Shown here: piece by piece, positions 1 to 6,876 of the stretch
Numbering within the stretch: position 1 is the first letter of the stretch
How the letters are laid out: the number at the start of each line of letters is the position of its first letter
Position numbers and translations under genes: made by a program
DNA from: an uncultured Parabacteroides sp.
GTDB taxonomy: Bacteria > Bacteroidota > Bacteroidia > Bacteroidales > Tannerellaceae
Assembly (NCBI GenBank): GCA_947074335.1
Contig: CAMTPG010000102.1
Coordinates: 1 to 8,196 of the forward strand
Direction of reading: 5' to 3'
DNA length: 8,196 nucleotides
Notes under the pieces: generated by a model
What the model was told of the DNA's origin: nothing
The model's input: only the letters and a program-made list of their open reading frames with translations
Database searches by the model: none

Positions 1-183
1 CGTGCCCAGATGCAATCTATCGGTCATCCGATTGCCGGCGACGAAAAATATGGCGCCGAGACAAATCCCGGAGGCAGACTGATGCTGCATGCACGCGAGC
101 TGGGATTTATTCATCCGCTCACCGGCGAAGAATTGTATTTTGAAACGCGTATCCCCGAAAAGTTTACCGCACTTGCCAAATAA
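1..183 (+). CDS. RluA-family RNA pseudouridine synthase, C-terminal end (partial)
   Basis: The window opens inside this gene; the last 60 codons are present, ending in TAA at 181-183. The visible peptide begins RAQMQSIGHPIAGDEKYG and continues with RLMLHARELGF and HPLTGEEL. This is the usual end of the catalytic domain of RluA-type synthases, which convert selected uridines in rRNA or tRNA to pseudouridine in the cytosol. In that family the segment follows the HQIR motif (the R is the first residue here), and the RL-LHA strand and HP-TGE turn are conserved. The catalytic Asp lies upstream, outside the window, so the target RNA and subfamily (RluA, RluC or RluD type) cannot be told. The dsbD start is only 20 bp downstream with no terminator between them, so the two genes may share a transcript. 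Confidence 0.85.
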   Translation, partial: RAQMQSIGHPIAGDEKYGAETNPGGRLMLHARELGFIHPLTGEELYFETRIPEKFTALAK

Positions 184-203
184 ATAAACACTATATAAAT
201 TTT

Positions 204-2297
204 ATGAAGAAGCTTTTTAGTTCGTTTGTATTATTGCTGCTGGCAATAACGGCTCAGGCACAGATTTTTCAGCCTGTAGACTGGAAGATTAAGCTGGAGG
301 ATTCGCCTTCGGCCGAGACGGAGATTGTATTTACCGCCGTGGTAGATAAAGGATGGCATCTGTATGATCAGAATTTGCCGGAAGGCGGTCCCGTTTCAAC
401 CTCTTTTAATTTCGAAACCCTGCAGGGTGCCGAATTGATCGGTACGCCGGTTTCGTCTGTAAAACCGACCGAAGTGTATGATGAGCTTTTTGCCATGAAT
501 CTGCGCTGGTATCCGGGTACGGTTTCGTTTACACAGAAAATCAAAATTACAGATCCGGCCAAATTCAAAGCCATCGGCGAAGTTGAATTTATGGCTTGTA
601 ATGATGAAACCTGTCTGCCTCCCGAACGCGAATCATTTTCGTTCGACAGAAAAGACATTGCCCAACTGGTAGCTGCTGCCAAAACAGCCAAAGAGCAACC
701 GGCTGCTACTACTGCAGAAACCGAAACTCCGGCCGATCTCGTTGCCGAAACAACACCGGATGCCGTAGAAGCGGATGTAACAAAACCGGTCGTAATGGGA
801 CAATCAAACAACCGTTCAACCGAAGAGCTGAAGGCTTATGCGTTGACTTACGAAGCTGATTTATGGGAGCCTGTTATCGACAAACTGAAAGCGTATGGCG
901 ATACAACCGTTACGGCTACCGATACAACCTGGCTCTTTATTTTCTTTGCCGGATTCCTTGGCGGTTTGCTGGCTTTGCTTACACCTTGTGTGTGGCCGAT
1001 GATCCCGATGACGGTTAGTTTCTTCCTGAAACGTACCAAAGATCGCAAGAAGGCCATCCGCGATGCTGTTACGTATGGTATTTCGATTATTGTAATTTAT
1101 CTGATTATGGGATTGGTGATAACCGGTATTTTCGGGGCAAGTGCTTTGAATGACTTATCGACCAATGCGATTTTCAATATCATATTCTTCCTGTTGCTGG
1201 TGGTGTTTGCCATCTCTTTCTTTGGCGCATTCGAAATTGTGCTGCCGGCTTCATGGACAAACAAGCTGGATACCAAAGCCGATTCAACAACCGGTATTTT
1301 GAGTATCTTCTTTATGTCGTTCACACTGGTGCTGGTTTCATTCTCCTGCACAGGTCCGATTATCGGAACGCTGCTGGTTCAGGCCGCTTCGATGGGAACA
1401 GCTGTAGGTCCTGCAATCGGTATGTTTGGTTTTGCCCTGGCACTTTCCATTCCGTTCAGCTTGTTTGCCATCTTCCCGAATATGTTACAGAGTATGCCAA
1501 AATCAGGCGGCTGGCTTAATTCGGTAAAAGTGGTATTAGGCTTCCTGGAACTGGCGCTTGCGTTGAAATTCCTGTCGGTTGCCGATCTGGCTTACGGATG
1601 GCGCATCCTCGACCGTGAAGTATTCCTGGTATTATGGATTGTAATTTTTGCTTTGCTGGGTCTGTATCTGCTGGGTAAACTGAAATTCAGCCACGACAGC
1701 GATCTGCCTTATGTTTCGGTACCGCGCCTGTTTATGGCAATTATCTCGTTCAGCTTTGCCGTTTATATGGTGCCCGGTTTGTGGGGTGCTCCGCTGAAAG
1801 CAATCAGTGCATTCTCTCCGCCGCTTTATACACAGGATCTGAATCTGTACGAAAACGAAGTGCATGCAGCTTTCGACGATTACGAAAGCGGTATGGCTTA
1901 TGCCAAACGCGTAAATAAACCGGTACTTATCGATTTCTCCGGCTTCGGTTGTGTAAACTGTCGTAAAATGGAAGCAACAGTCTGGACCGATCCGAAAGTA
2001 AAACAGCTGATTGATAATGATTTTGTACTGATCACCCTGATTGTGGACGACAAAACCAGACTGCCCGAACCGATTCAGATCGAAGAGCATGGTAAAAAAC
2101 GCACCCTGCGTACGGTTGGCGACAAATGGAGTTATTTCCAGCGCAGCAAGTTTGGCGCTAATGCACAGCCTTTCTATGTTATTCTGAACGACAAAGGCGA
2201 GCCTTTAGGACCGTCGTATGCTTTCAATGAAAATGTTTCGCAGTATATTCAGTTCCTGCAAAACGGTTTGAAAGCCTTTAAGGATCAGAAAAAATAA
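204..2297 (+). CDS. dsbD: Thiol:disulfide interchange protein DsbD (protein-disulfide reductase)
   Basis: This 697-residue inner-membrane protein passes electrons from cytosolic thioredoxin to periplasmic thiol proteins through three cysteine pairs, all of which are visible. A signal peptide (residues 1-19, cleavage after AQA) leads to the N-terminal periplasmic domain with C132 and C137 (ACNDETCLPP). An Ala/Thr/Glu-rich linker spans about 158-206. Eight hydrophobic segments lie between about 242 and 525, with C262 in LLTPCVWPMIPMT and C382 in SFSCTGPIIG. The C-terminal thioredoxin-like domain has a CVNC active site (C583, C586) and a probable cis-proline at P656. The length exceeds E. coli DsbD (about 565 residues), largely because of the linker and an extended C-terminal domain. 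The ATG at 204 is chosen because the signal peptide follows directly; it sits in an A/T-rich leader without a clear ribosome site. The gene may be co-transcribed with the pseudouridine synthase 20 bp upstream. Downstream partners are not seen in the window. Confidence 0.95.
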   Translation: MKKLFSSFVLLLLAITAQAQIFQPVDWKIKLEDSPSAETEIVFTAVVDKGWHLYDQNLPEGGPVSTSFNFETLQGAELIGTPVSSVKPTEVYDELFAMNLRWYPGTVSFTQKIKITDPAKFKAIGEVEFMACNDETCLPPERESFSFDRKDIAQLVAAAKTAKEQPAATTAETETPADLVAETTPDAVEADVTKPVVMGQSNNRSTEELKAYALTYEADLWEPVIDKLKAYGDTTVTATDTTWLFIFFAGFLGGLLALLTPCVWPMIPMTVSFFLKRTKDRKKAIRDAVTYGISIIVIYLIMGLVITGIFGASALNDLSTNAIFNIIFFLLLVVFAISFFGAFEIVLPASWTNKLDTKADSTTGILSIFFMSFTLVLVSFSCTGPIIGTLLVQAASMGTAVGPAIGMFGFALALSIPFSLFAIFPNMLQSMPKSGGWLNSVKVVLGFLELALALKFLSVADLAYGWRILDREVFLVLWIVIFALLGLYLLGKLKFSHDSDLPYVSVPRLFMAIISFSFAVYMVPGLWGAPLKAISAFSPPLYTQDLNLYENEVHAAFDDYESGMAYAKRVNKPVLIDFSGFGCVNCRKMEATVWTDPKVKQLIDNDFVLITLIVDDKTRLPEPIQIEEHGKKRTLRTVGDKWSYFQRSKFGANAQPFYVILNDKGEPLGPSYAFNENVSQYIQFLQNGLKAFKDQKK

Positions 2298-2323
2298 ATT
2301 TTTTAAATAAAATCATATGATTT

Positions 2324-2373
2324 AAAAGTGACACATCAACAACCGGGTTTACCTGAAACGATGTGTCACTTTT
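2324..2373 (+). terminator. 14-bp stem-loop between dsbD and mazG, probable terminator
   Basis: A perfect 14-bp inverted repeat has arms AAAAGTGACACATC at 2324-2337 and GATGTGTCACTTTT at 2360-2373, separated by a 22-nt loop. It begins 27 nt after the dsbD stop. The right arm ends in four T and is followed by GCTTTCTG, so the U-tract is short and interrupted, and the loop is larger than in a typical intrinsic terminator. It could therefore terminate only partly, or protect the dsbD mRNA 3' end while letting some transcription reach mazG, whose start lies 22 nt further on. Confidence 0.7.
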
Positions 2374-2395
2374 GCTTTCTGTAAAAAATAAAATT

Positions 2396-3181
2396 ATGGC
2401 AACACGCGAAGAAAAAATGGAAGCTTTCGGTCATCTGCTCGACATCATGGACGAATTGCGCGAGAAATGTCCGTGGGACAGAAAACAGACCAATGAGAGT
2501 TTACGAAGCAATACCATCGAAGAGACTTATGAATTGTGCGAAGCAATTATGCAGGGCGATAATGCCAATATTAAAAAGGAACTGGGCGATATCTTGCTGC
2601 ATATTGTTTTCTATGCTAAAATCGGTGAAGAAAAGGGAGCATACGATATAAAAGATATCTGTGATGCACTTTGCAATAAACTGATTTATCGCCATCCGCA
2701 TGTATTTGGTGATGAACAGGCTGATACTGCAGGCAAAGTAGAACAGAGTTGGGAACAATTAAAACTGAAAGAAAAGGGCGGCAACAAGACCGTACTCGAA
2801 GGCGTACCGGCTTCACTGCCTGCCATTGTAAAAGCACATCGCATACAGGATAAAGCACGTAATGTGGGATTCGACTGGCAGGAGCGCGCACAGGTATGGG
2901 ATAAAGTATCTGAAGAATTTAATGAATTGAAAACAGAAATTAACCGGATGGATGCCGATAAAATGGAAGCCGAATTCGGCGATTTATTTTTCAGCCTGAT
3001 CAATGCGGCCCGTCTGTTTAAAATCAATCCCGATAATGCACTGGAACGAACCAATCAGAAGTTTATCCGTCGGTTTAATTTCGTGGAAGCCGAGATTCTG
3101 AAAAGTGGTAAATCCTGGAAAGAGATGACGCTCGAAGAGATGGATCAATATTGGAATGAAGCAAAAATCCGCGGTTTATAA
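2396..3181 (+). CDS. mazG: Nucleoside triphosphate pyrophosphohydrolase MazG
   Basis: This 261-residue cytosolic house-cleaning enzyme hydrolyses (d)NTPs to NMP and pyrophosphate. It carries the two tandem MazG domains of the E. coli type. The first has the CPWDR signature (25-29) and metal-binding acids in EETYE (42-46) and ELGD (62-65), then HPHVFGD (100-106). The second has SEEFNE (172-177) and EFGD (193-196). In E. coli MazG the C-terminal domain is the active one, and its acidic set is intact here. The start is set at ATG 2396. A frame-compatible GTG at 2363 would add 11 residues, but it lies inside the right arm of the upstream stem-loop, and the family begins near the MATREEKMEAF segment. 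No clear promoter is seen in the 98-bp gap after dsbD, so readthrough or a promoter I cannot recognise is possible. No mazEF toxin-antitoxin or relA gene is nearby. Confidence 0.95.
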   Translation: MATREEKMEAFGHLLDIMDELREKCPWDRKQTNESLRSNTIEETYELCEAIMQGDNANIKKELGDILLHIVFYAKIGEEKGAYDIKDICDALCNKLIYRHPHVFGDEQADTAGKVEQSWEQLKLKEKGGNKTVLEGVPASLPAIVKAHRIQDKARNVGFDWQERAQVWDKVSEEFNELKTEINRMDADKMEAEFGDLFFSLINAARLFKINPDNALERTNQKFIRRFNFVEAEILKSGKSWKEMTLEEMDQYWNEAKIRGL

Positions 3182-3190
3182 AAATCGATT

Positions 3191-3229
3191 AAAAAACAAA
3201 AGGGGAACCGACATCACGTCGCCACCCCT
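3191..3229 (-). terminator. Intrinsic terminator of the ECF sigma operon, between convergent genes
   Basis: Read on the - strand, arms AGGGG and CGAC (3229-3225 and 3221-3218) pair with GTCG and CCCCT (3212-3209 and 3205-3201). A symmetric 3-nt internal loop and a 5-nt apical loop complete the hairpin. The - strand continues TTTTGTTTTTT, a good U-tract. On the + strand the hairpin is followed by CCCTTAAC with no T-run, so the orientation fits the leftward operon ending at 3287 rather than mazG. The hairpin starts 19 bp after the mazG stop and might still block readthrough from both sides. Confidence 0.75.
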
Positions 3230-3286
3230 CCCTTAACTTAAACGCCAAAACTAAATCTAAACAAAAAACACAAATAATGATAATAT

Positions 3287-3760
3287 TTATTTTTTCTTAT
3301 TTTCTGTTCGTTTATTTTCTCCCCCGCCTTTCATGAACTCACGTGCAAACATCCCTTCTGCACGACGATATTTATAAAGCTTTTTCGGGGATAAAATCTT
3401 TTTAAACTTTTCATAATATTCGAGTTCGAGTTGCGCTTGCATCATATTTACGTTAACACATTCGTCAATGGCTTTCAAATAATCAGCATCAGATCCGTCT
3501 TTTTCCTGCCCTATATCGCGGGTTAATTTACGACATTCACGTCCTACCTCGAACAACTTCTCCTGAAGTTCATTGCATAACGGAATAAATTCCGCTGCTT
3601 CCTGAGGTGTCAGACCTACTTCTGCCGTAATATAAGCATTACGTTTTGCGTAATAGGCTTCTTTATCAAAATGAGGTCTCTGTTTCTCTTTTTGAGCGTA
3701 AGCGCTCGCCGAGATTGCAACTGAACACGCCACAAATGTAATAAAAAATAATTTATTCAT
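3287..3760 (-). CDS. Secreted Spy/CpxP-like (LTxxQ-type) periplasmic protein
   Basis: A 157-residue exported protein. Residues 1-22 form a signal peptide (MNKLFF, a hydrophobic core, then ASAYA before Q23). The mature part is highly charged and mostly helical. It carries an LTPQEA segment (50-55) and a related LSPKKLYKYRRAE segment (123-135), spaced like the paired LTxxQ motifs of Spy/CpxP-type periplasmic chaperones and stress sensors. The tail is Lys/Glu/Asn-rich. Three cysteines (62, 76, 101) lie in the mature region, unlike E. coli Spy. The gene follows the sigma factor and the membrane protein in the same direction with a 48-bp gap, and a terminator follows it, so it looks like the last gene of that operon. 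A role in periplasmic folding or envelope-stress feedback is inferred from motif and context; the match is only to the general pattern, and a structural role without chaperone activity is possible. Confidence 0.7.
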   Translation of the reverse strand: MNKLFFITFVACSVAISASAYAQKEKQRPHFDKEAYYAKRNAYITAEVGLTPQEAAEFIPLCNELQEKLFEVGRECRKLTRDIGQEKDGSDADYLKAIDECVNVNMMQAQLELEYYEKFKKILSPKKLYKYRRAEGMFAREFMKGGGENKRTENKKK

Positions 3761-3808
3761 ACAAACATTATTTCGAAAATATTATGACTTTCTTATATTT
3801 TTTTTCGA

Positions 3809-4207
3809 TTATTCAGAATCATTCATTTGTTCGGATAAATAGTATCCGGCATACTGATCCTCTAAATACTCGTAAAACTCCTCAGCTTCAGCTAATTGAG
3901 CAGCATAAACTGCATCAGGTGTTAATTCTGACTTCACCAGTAATGTTTCCTGATGTACAGCTTCATCTTTTTCTGTATTTATGATAGCTTTAAAAAATAA
4001 ACCTAATCCGGCAAAGACAGCTGCCATATATAGCCAGGGGCGCACTCTATCCATTAAAGAAATCTTTTTTGCTTCATGAACAATTTCCTTTTCAGGAAGT
4101 TGATCCATGATTTGTGCAGTCAGATTCTCCAGATAGCCATCAGGTACCGAAAACGGATTATTCCCTTTCAGTTGATCCAGCTTGTTGTCTTTTGTTTCCA
4201 TACTCAT
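3809..4207 (-). CDS. Single-pass membrane protein, candidate anti-sigma factor of the adjacent ECF sigma factor
   Basis: A 132-residue protein without a signal peptide. Residues 1-57 are hydrophilic and include NPFSVPDGYLENL (17-29), a motif I associate with short proteins that follow ECF sigma genes in Bacteroidetes. One transmembrane helix spans about 57-76 (WLYMAAVFAGLGLFF core). Basic residues before it (KK, R54, R56) and acidic ones after it predict N-inside, C-outside topology. The outer 55 residues are acid-rich (EAEEFYEYLEDQY). That layout matches anti-sigma factors that hold a sigma factor at the membrane, but the zinc-binding HxxxCxxC motif of the ZAS class is absent. The gene lies 40 bp after the sigma gene, which supports a partnership without proving it. 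M1 at 4207 is abutted by AAGAGAG with no spacer; M3 at 4201 has that purine run about 6 nt upstream and may be the true start. Confidence 0.65.
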   Translation of the reverse strand: MSMETKDNKLDQLKGNNPFSVPDGYLENLTAQIMDQLPEKEIVHEAKKISLMDRVRPWLYMAAVFAGLGLFFKAIINTEKDEAVHQETLLVKSELTPDAVYAAQLAEAEEFYEYLEDQYAGYYLSEQMNDSE

Positions 4208-4247
4208 CTCTCTTAATAAACATTTGACTTATGAAGATGCAAAAGGT

Positions 4248-4802
4248 TTAAACATCTTTTGTTAAAAACTCCTCTACTTTTTTTACGGCATGATGGTAAG
4301 AGGCTTTCAGAGCTCCGACTGATGTACCTAAAATATCGGACATCTCTTCGTATTTCATTTCGTCAAAATATTTCATATTAAATACAATACGCTGCTTTTC
4401 GGGTAATGCCAATAATGCTTCCTGCAATTTAAGCTGGGCCGCATCACCGTCAAAATATTCATCGCCCTTCAGACGTTCCAGCATAAATGAATCGGTATCA
4501 TCAATAGATACATGATTTAATGCCCGTTGTTTATTAATAAAGGTAATACATTCGTTGATGGCGATTTTATAGAGCCAGGTAGATAATTTGGCATCGCCTC
4601 TGAAATAATCAATATTTGTCCATGCTTTCAGAAATGTATTTTGCAATAAATCGTTTGCATCATCATGATCCAAGACCATTTTTCGTATCTGCCAATAGAG
4701 CTTTTCCCCATAGAGCGTCACAACCTTTGCAAAAGCGGCACGTTGGGTGGCCGGATCGCGAAGTTGTTTTATTACATCATCTTCTATATTTTCCTGCTGC
4801 AT
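4248..4802 (-). CDS. ECF-family RNA polymerase sigma factor (sigma-70 family, sigma-24/RpoE-like)
   Basis: A 184-residue sigma factor with only regions 2 and 4, as in the ECF group. Region 2 covers about 24-95. DANDLLQNTFLKAW (48-61) and FRGDAKLSTWLYKIAINE (67-84) are the parts that contact core polymerase and the -10 element. A linker rich in Asp follows (about 98-121). Region 4 (about 126-180) has LPEKQRIVFNMKYFDEM and a helix-turn-helix around EEMSDILGTSVGALKASYHHA, which would read the -35 element. It heads a three-gene leftward set with a one-helix membrane protein and a secreted LTxxQ-like protein, suggesting control of an envelope response. It is not next to susC/susD-type genes or a FecR-type anti-sigma, so it does not look like the nutrient-uptake ECF class. 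No confident promoter was found in the 106 bp upstream; autoregulation by its own product is possible. It begins with ATG at 4802. Confidence 0.92.
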   Translation of the reverse strand: MQQENIEDDVIKQLRDPATQRAAFAKVVTLYGEKLYWQIRKMVLDHDDANDLLQNTFLKAWTNIDYFRGDAKLSTWLYKIAINECITFINKQRALNHVSIDDTDSFMLERLKGDEYFDGDAAQLKLQEALLALPEKQRIVFNMKYFDEMKYEEMSDILGTSVGALKASYHHAVKKVEEFLTKDV

Positions 4803-4908
4803 GATTCAAACTCGTTTAGGGAGTAAATATAGAAAATATTTGGCATTATTAATTGTTTTCATCCGAATATCAGACTGTTTTTCGTAGCAATAGTTTAATC
4901 TAAGTCAT

Positions 4909-4944
4909 AAAAAAAGGAGTGAATAACTTACGCTATTCACTCCT
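4909..4944 (-). terminator. Intrinsic terminator downstream of tRNA-Leu
   Basis: A perfect 11-bp inverted repeat (AGGAGTGAATA at 4915-4925 and TATTCACTCCT at 4934-4944) has an 8-nt loop. On the - strand it is followed immediately by a run of T (4914-4909). It starts 10 nt past the tRNA 3' end, so it ends the tRNA transcript and insulates the ECF sigma gene downstream. Confidence 0.9.
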
Positions 4945-4954
4945 CAATTACTGA

Positions 4955-5039
4955 TGGTGCCCAGAACAGGAGTCGAACCTGCACGCCTTTCGACACACGC
5001 ACCTGAAACGTGCGCGTCTACCAATTCCGCCACCTGGGC
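4955..5039 (-). tRNA. tRNA-Leu, anticodon CAG
   Basis: The 85-nt - strand sequence folds as a class II tRNA. The acceptor stem pairs GCCCAGG with TCTGGGC (one G-T), with discriminator A and an encoded CCA at 4957-4955. The D arm contains GCGGAATTGGTAGACGC, as in bacterial tRNA-Leu. The anticodon stem CACGT/GCGTG closes the loop TTCAGGT (5007-5001), giving anticodon CAG (complement of 5003-5005), which reads CUG. A long variable arm (about 13 nt, GTC-GAAA-GGC) and the T arm GCAGG-TTCGACT-CCTGT complete it. The long variable arm together with the CAG anticodon identifies leucine. It has its own promoter upstream and terminator downstream, so it is a single-gene transcription unit. Confidence 0.97.
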
Positions 5040-5085
5040 TTATCAATAAAAAATTATTTGATGCACTCACTCTCGAATGCGAATG

Positions 5086-5116
5086 CAAAGGTAATCCTTT
5101 TTTTTAACAAAACAAA
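5086..5116 (-). promoter_or_regulatory. Bacteroidetes-type housekeeping promoter of tRNA-Leu
   Basis: On the - strand, TTTG (5116-5113) and TACCTTTG (5093-5086) are separated by exactly 19 nt. This matches the published Bacteroides primary-sigma consensus, TTTG, 19-21 nt, TAnnTTTG, at every fixed position. Transcription would start a few bases past 5086, giving a leader of about 40 nt before the mature tRNA 5' end at 5039. It lies about 20 bp beyond the groEL terminator hairpin, so the tRNA is transcribed independently of the chaperonin operon. Confidence 0.85.
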
Positions 5117-5137
5117 TAATTCTATAATTTTATCAAT

Positions 5138-5173
5138 AAAAAAACGGTTATTTGAAATCAAATAACCGTTTTT
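5138..5173 (-). terminator. Intrinsic terminator of the groES-groEL operon
   Basis: A perfect 15-bp inverted repeat has a 4-nt loop: AAAAACGGTTATTTG at 5140-5154 and CAAATAACCGTTTTT at 5159-5173. On the - strand the stem runs into a seven-T tract (5144-5138). It begins 20 nt after the groEL stop. The flanking A and T runs on both sides could let it work in either direction. Confidence 0.92.
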
Positions 5174-5193
5174 GAACTATTTGGGTTGTAAAA

Positions 5194-6831
5194 TTACATC
5201 ATACCGCCCATGCCGCCCATGCCCGGATTCATCGGAGGCATAGCAGGAGCTTCTTCTTTTTTATCGGCAACCACACATTCTGTAGTCAGGAACATTCCGG
5301 CAATTGATGCAGCATTTTCCAAAGCTACGCGAGTTACTTTAGCAGGGTCGATAACACCCGAAGCGCTCAGATTTTCGTATTTATCCAAACGGGCATTGTA
5401 ACCATAATCACCTTTGCCTTCTTTTACTTTCTGTACAATCACAGCACCTTCTTTACCTGCATTGGCTACGATCTGACGTAACGGCTCTTCGATGGCACGT
5501 TTGATGATTTCGATACCTGTTGTTTCGTCTTCGTTCTCACCTTTCAGACCTTCCAGTGATTCGATTGCACGGATATAGGCTACACCACCACCGGGAACAG
5601 TACCTTCTTCGATTGCAGCACGTGTTGCATGTAATGCATCATCCACGCGGTCTTTTTTCTCTTTCATTTCAACCTCTGAAGGTGCACCTACATAAAGAAC
5701 AGCTACACCACCGGCCATTTTAGCCAGACGTTCCTGCAGTTTTTCTTTATCATAATCGGATGTAGTATTTTCCATCTGAGATTTGATCTGACCGATACGA
5801 GCCTGAATGGCTGCTTTATCGCCTGCACCGTTTACAATAGTTGTAGTATCTTTATCTACCGTAATTTTTTCGGCAGTACCCAGCATATCCATGGTAGCAT
5901 TTTCCAGTTTCAAACCTTTTTCTTCGGTAATTACGGTTCCACCTGTCAATACAGCGATATCTTCCAACATGGCTTTACGACGATCGCCGAAGCCCGGAGC
6001 TTTAACAGCACAGATTTTCAATGAACCGCGCAGACGGTTAACTACCAATGTAGCCAATGCTTCGCTGTCGATATCTTCTGCAATGATTAATAACGGACGA
6101 CCGCTCTGCACTGTAGGTTCCAAAATAGGAAGCAGATCTTTCAATACAGAGATTTTCTTATCGTAAATCAGGATATGCGGATTTTCCATATCGCATTCCA
6201 TCTTTTCAGTATTGGTTACAAAATAAGGAGAAATATAACCGCGATCAAACTGCATACCTTCTACCACATCTACTGTAGTTTCAGTACCTTTAGCCTCTTC
6301 TACGGTAATTACACCCTCTTTTTTCACTTTCTGCATCGCTTCTGCAATCAGTTTACCGATTGTTTCATCGCCATTGGCAGAAATTTTAGCTACATGTTCG
6401 ATTTTTTCAATTGAATCGCCTACTTCTTCAGCCTGAGCTGCGATGTTTTCTACAACAACAGCAACGGCTTTATCAATACCTCGCTTCAGATCCATCGGAT
6501 TTGCACCGGCAGTTACGTTTTTCAAACCTACTCCGATGATAGATTGTGCCAAAACAGTAGCAGTAGTTGTACCGTCACCGGCATTATCATTGGTTTTAGA
6601 AGCAACTTCTTTTACCAACTGGGCACCCATATTTTCGAACGGACAAGTCAATTCGATTTCTTTTGCTACGGTAACACCGTCTTTTGTAATATGAGGAGCA
6701 CCAAATTTCTTTTCAATAATTACATTACGACCTTTCGGGCCTAATGTTACTTTTACTGCATTTGCCAATTCATCCACACCTTTTTTCAAAAGGTCGCGGG
6801 CATCCATATCGTATTTAATTTCTTTTGCCAT
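5194..6831 (-). CDS. groEL: Chaperonin GroEL (Hsp60)
   Basis: This 545-residue subunit forms the double-ring ATP-driven cytosolic chaperonin that folds proteins inside a cavity capped by GroES. The sequence is full length (E. coli has 548). ATP-binding and catalytic elements are intact: LGPKGRN (30-36), D51 in TKDGVTVAKE, GDGTTT (85-90), D398 in RVDDALHATRAA, and the family signature AAIEEGTVPGGG (405-416). The apical domain lies at about 190-375. The C-terminus ends in a short GMGGMGGMM tail, which in E. coli GroEL points into the cavity. The ATG at 6831 gives the standard MAKEIK start. It follows groES by a 45-bp A/T-rich spacer without a terminator, so the two are one operon, closed by the hairpin at 5138-5173. 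One mild oddity is Cys63 in ELTCPFENMGAQ, where E. coli GroEL has Asp/Glu-rich sequence. Confidence 0.99.
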   Translation of the reverse strand: MAKEIKYDMDARDLLKKGVDELANAVKVTLGPKGRNVIIEKKFGAPHITKDGVTVAKEIELTCPFENMGAQLVKEVASKTNDNAGDGTTTATVLAQSIIGVGLKNVTAGANPMDLKRGIDKAVAVVVENIAAQAEEVGDSIEKIEHVAKISANGDETIGKLIAEAMQKVKKEGVITVEEAKGTETTVDVVEGMQFDRGYISPYFVTNTEKMECDMENPHILIYDKKISVLKDLLPILEPTVQSGRPLLIIAEDIDSEALATLVVNRLRGSLKICAVKAPGFGDRRKAMLEDIAVLTGGTVITEEKGLKLENATMDMLGTAEKITVDKDTTTIVNGAGDKAAIQARIGQIKSQMENTTSDYDKEKLQERLAKMAGGVAVLYVGAPSEVEMKEKKDRVDDALHATRAAIEEGTVPGGGVAYIRAIESLEGLKGENEDETTGIEIIKRAIEEPLRQIVANAGKEGAVIVQKVKEGKGDYGYNARLDKYENLSASGVIDPAKVTRVALENAASIAGMFLTTECVVADKKEEAPAMPPMNPGMGGMGGMM

Positions 6832-6876
6832 GATAATTTATATTTATATAATCTATAAATGTATTTATTTTTTAAA

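Noticed and set aside
368..811. Open frame of 147 codons on the - strand inside dsbD
   Set aside because: It is fully antisense to the conserved N-terminal domain of dsbD, has low-complexity Ser/Ala/Val composition, and has no recognisable motif.
1632..2090. Open frame of 152 codons on the - strand inside dsbD
   Set aside because: It is antisense to the last DsbD membrane helices and the CVNC thioredoxin domain; the product has no family features and no leader or promoter.
2367..2374. CACTTTTG as a -7 element for mazG
   Set aside because: It lacks the initial T, has no TTTG at the proper distance upstream, and is explained by the right arm of the stem-loop.
4234..4258. AAGATG/CATCTT 6-bp inverted repeat at the end of the sigma gene
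   Set aside because: It is short and A/T-rich with a 13-nt loop and no T-run, and it overlaps the stop codon; it is unlikely to terminate transcription within the operon.
4824..4831. TATATTTA on the - strand as a -7 element for the ECF sigma gene
   Set aside because: It differs from TAnnTTTG at the last base and has no TTTG 19-21 nt upstream, so it is not a supportable promoter.
5807..6166. Open frame of 119 codons on the + strand inside groEL
   Set aside because: It is antisense to the GroEL apical domain; such Ser/Ile/Thr-rich mirror frames are common opposite groEL and nothing supports expression.
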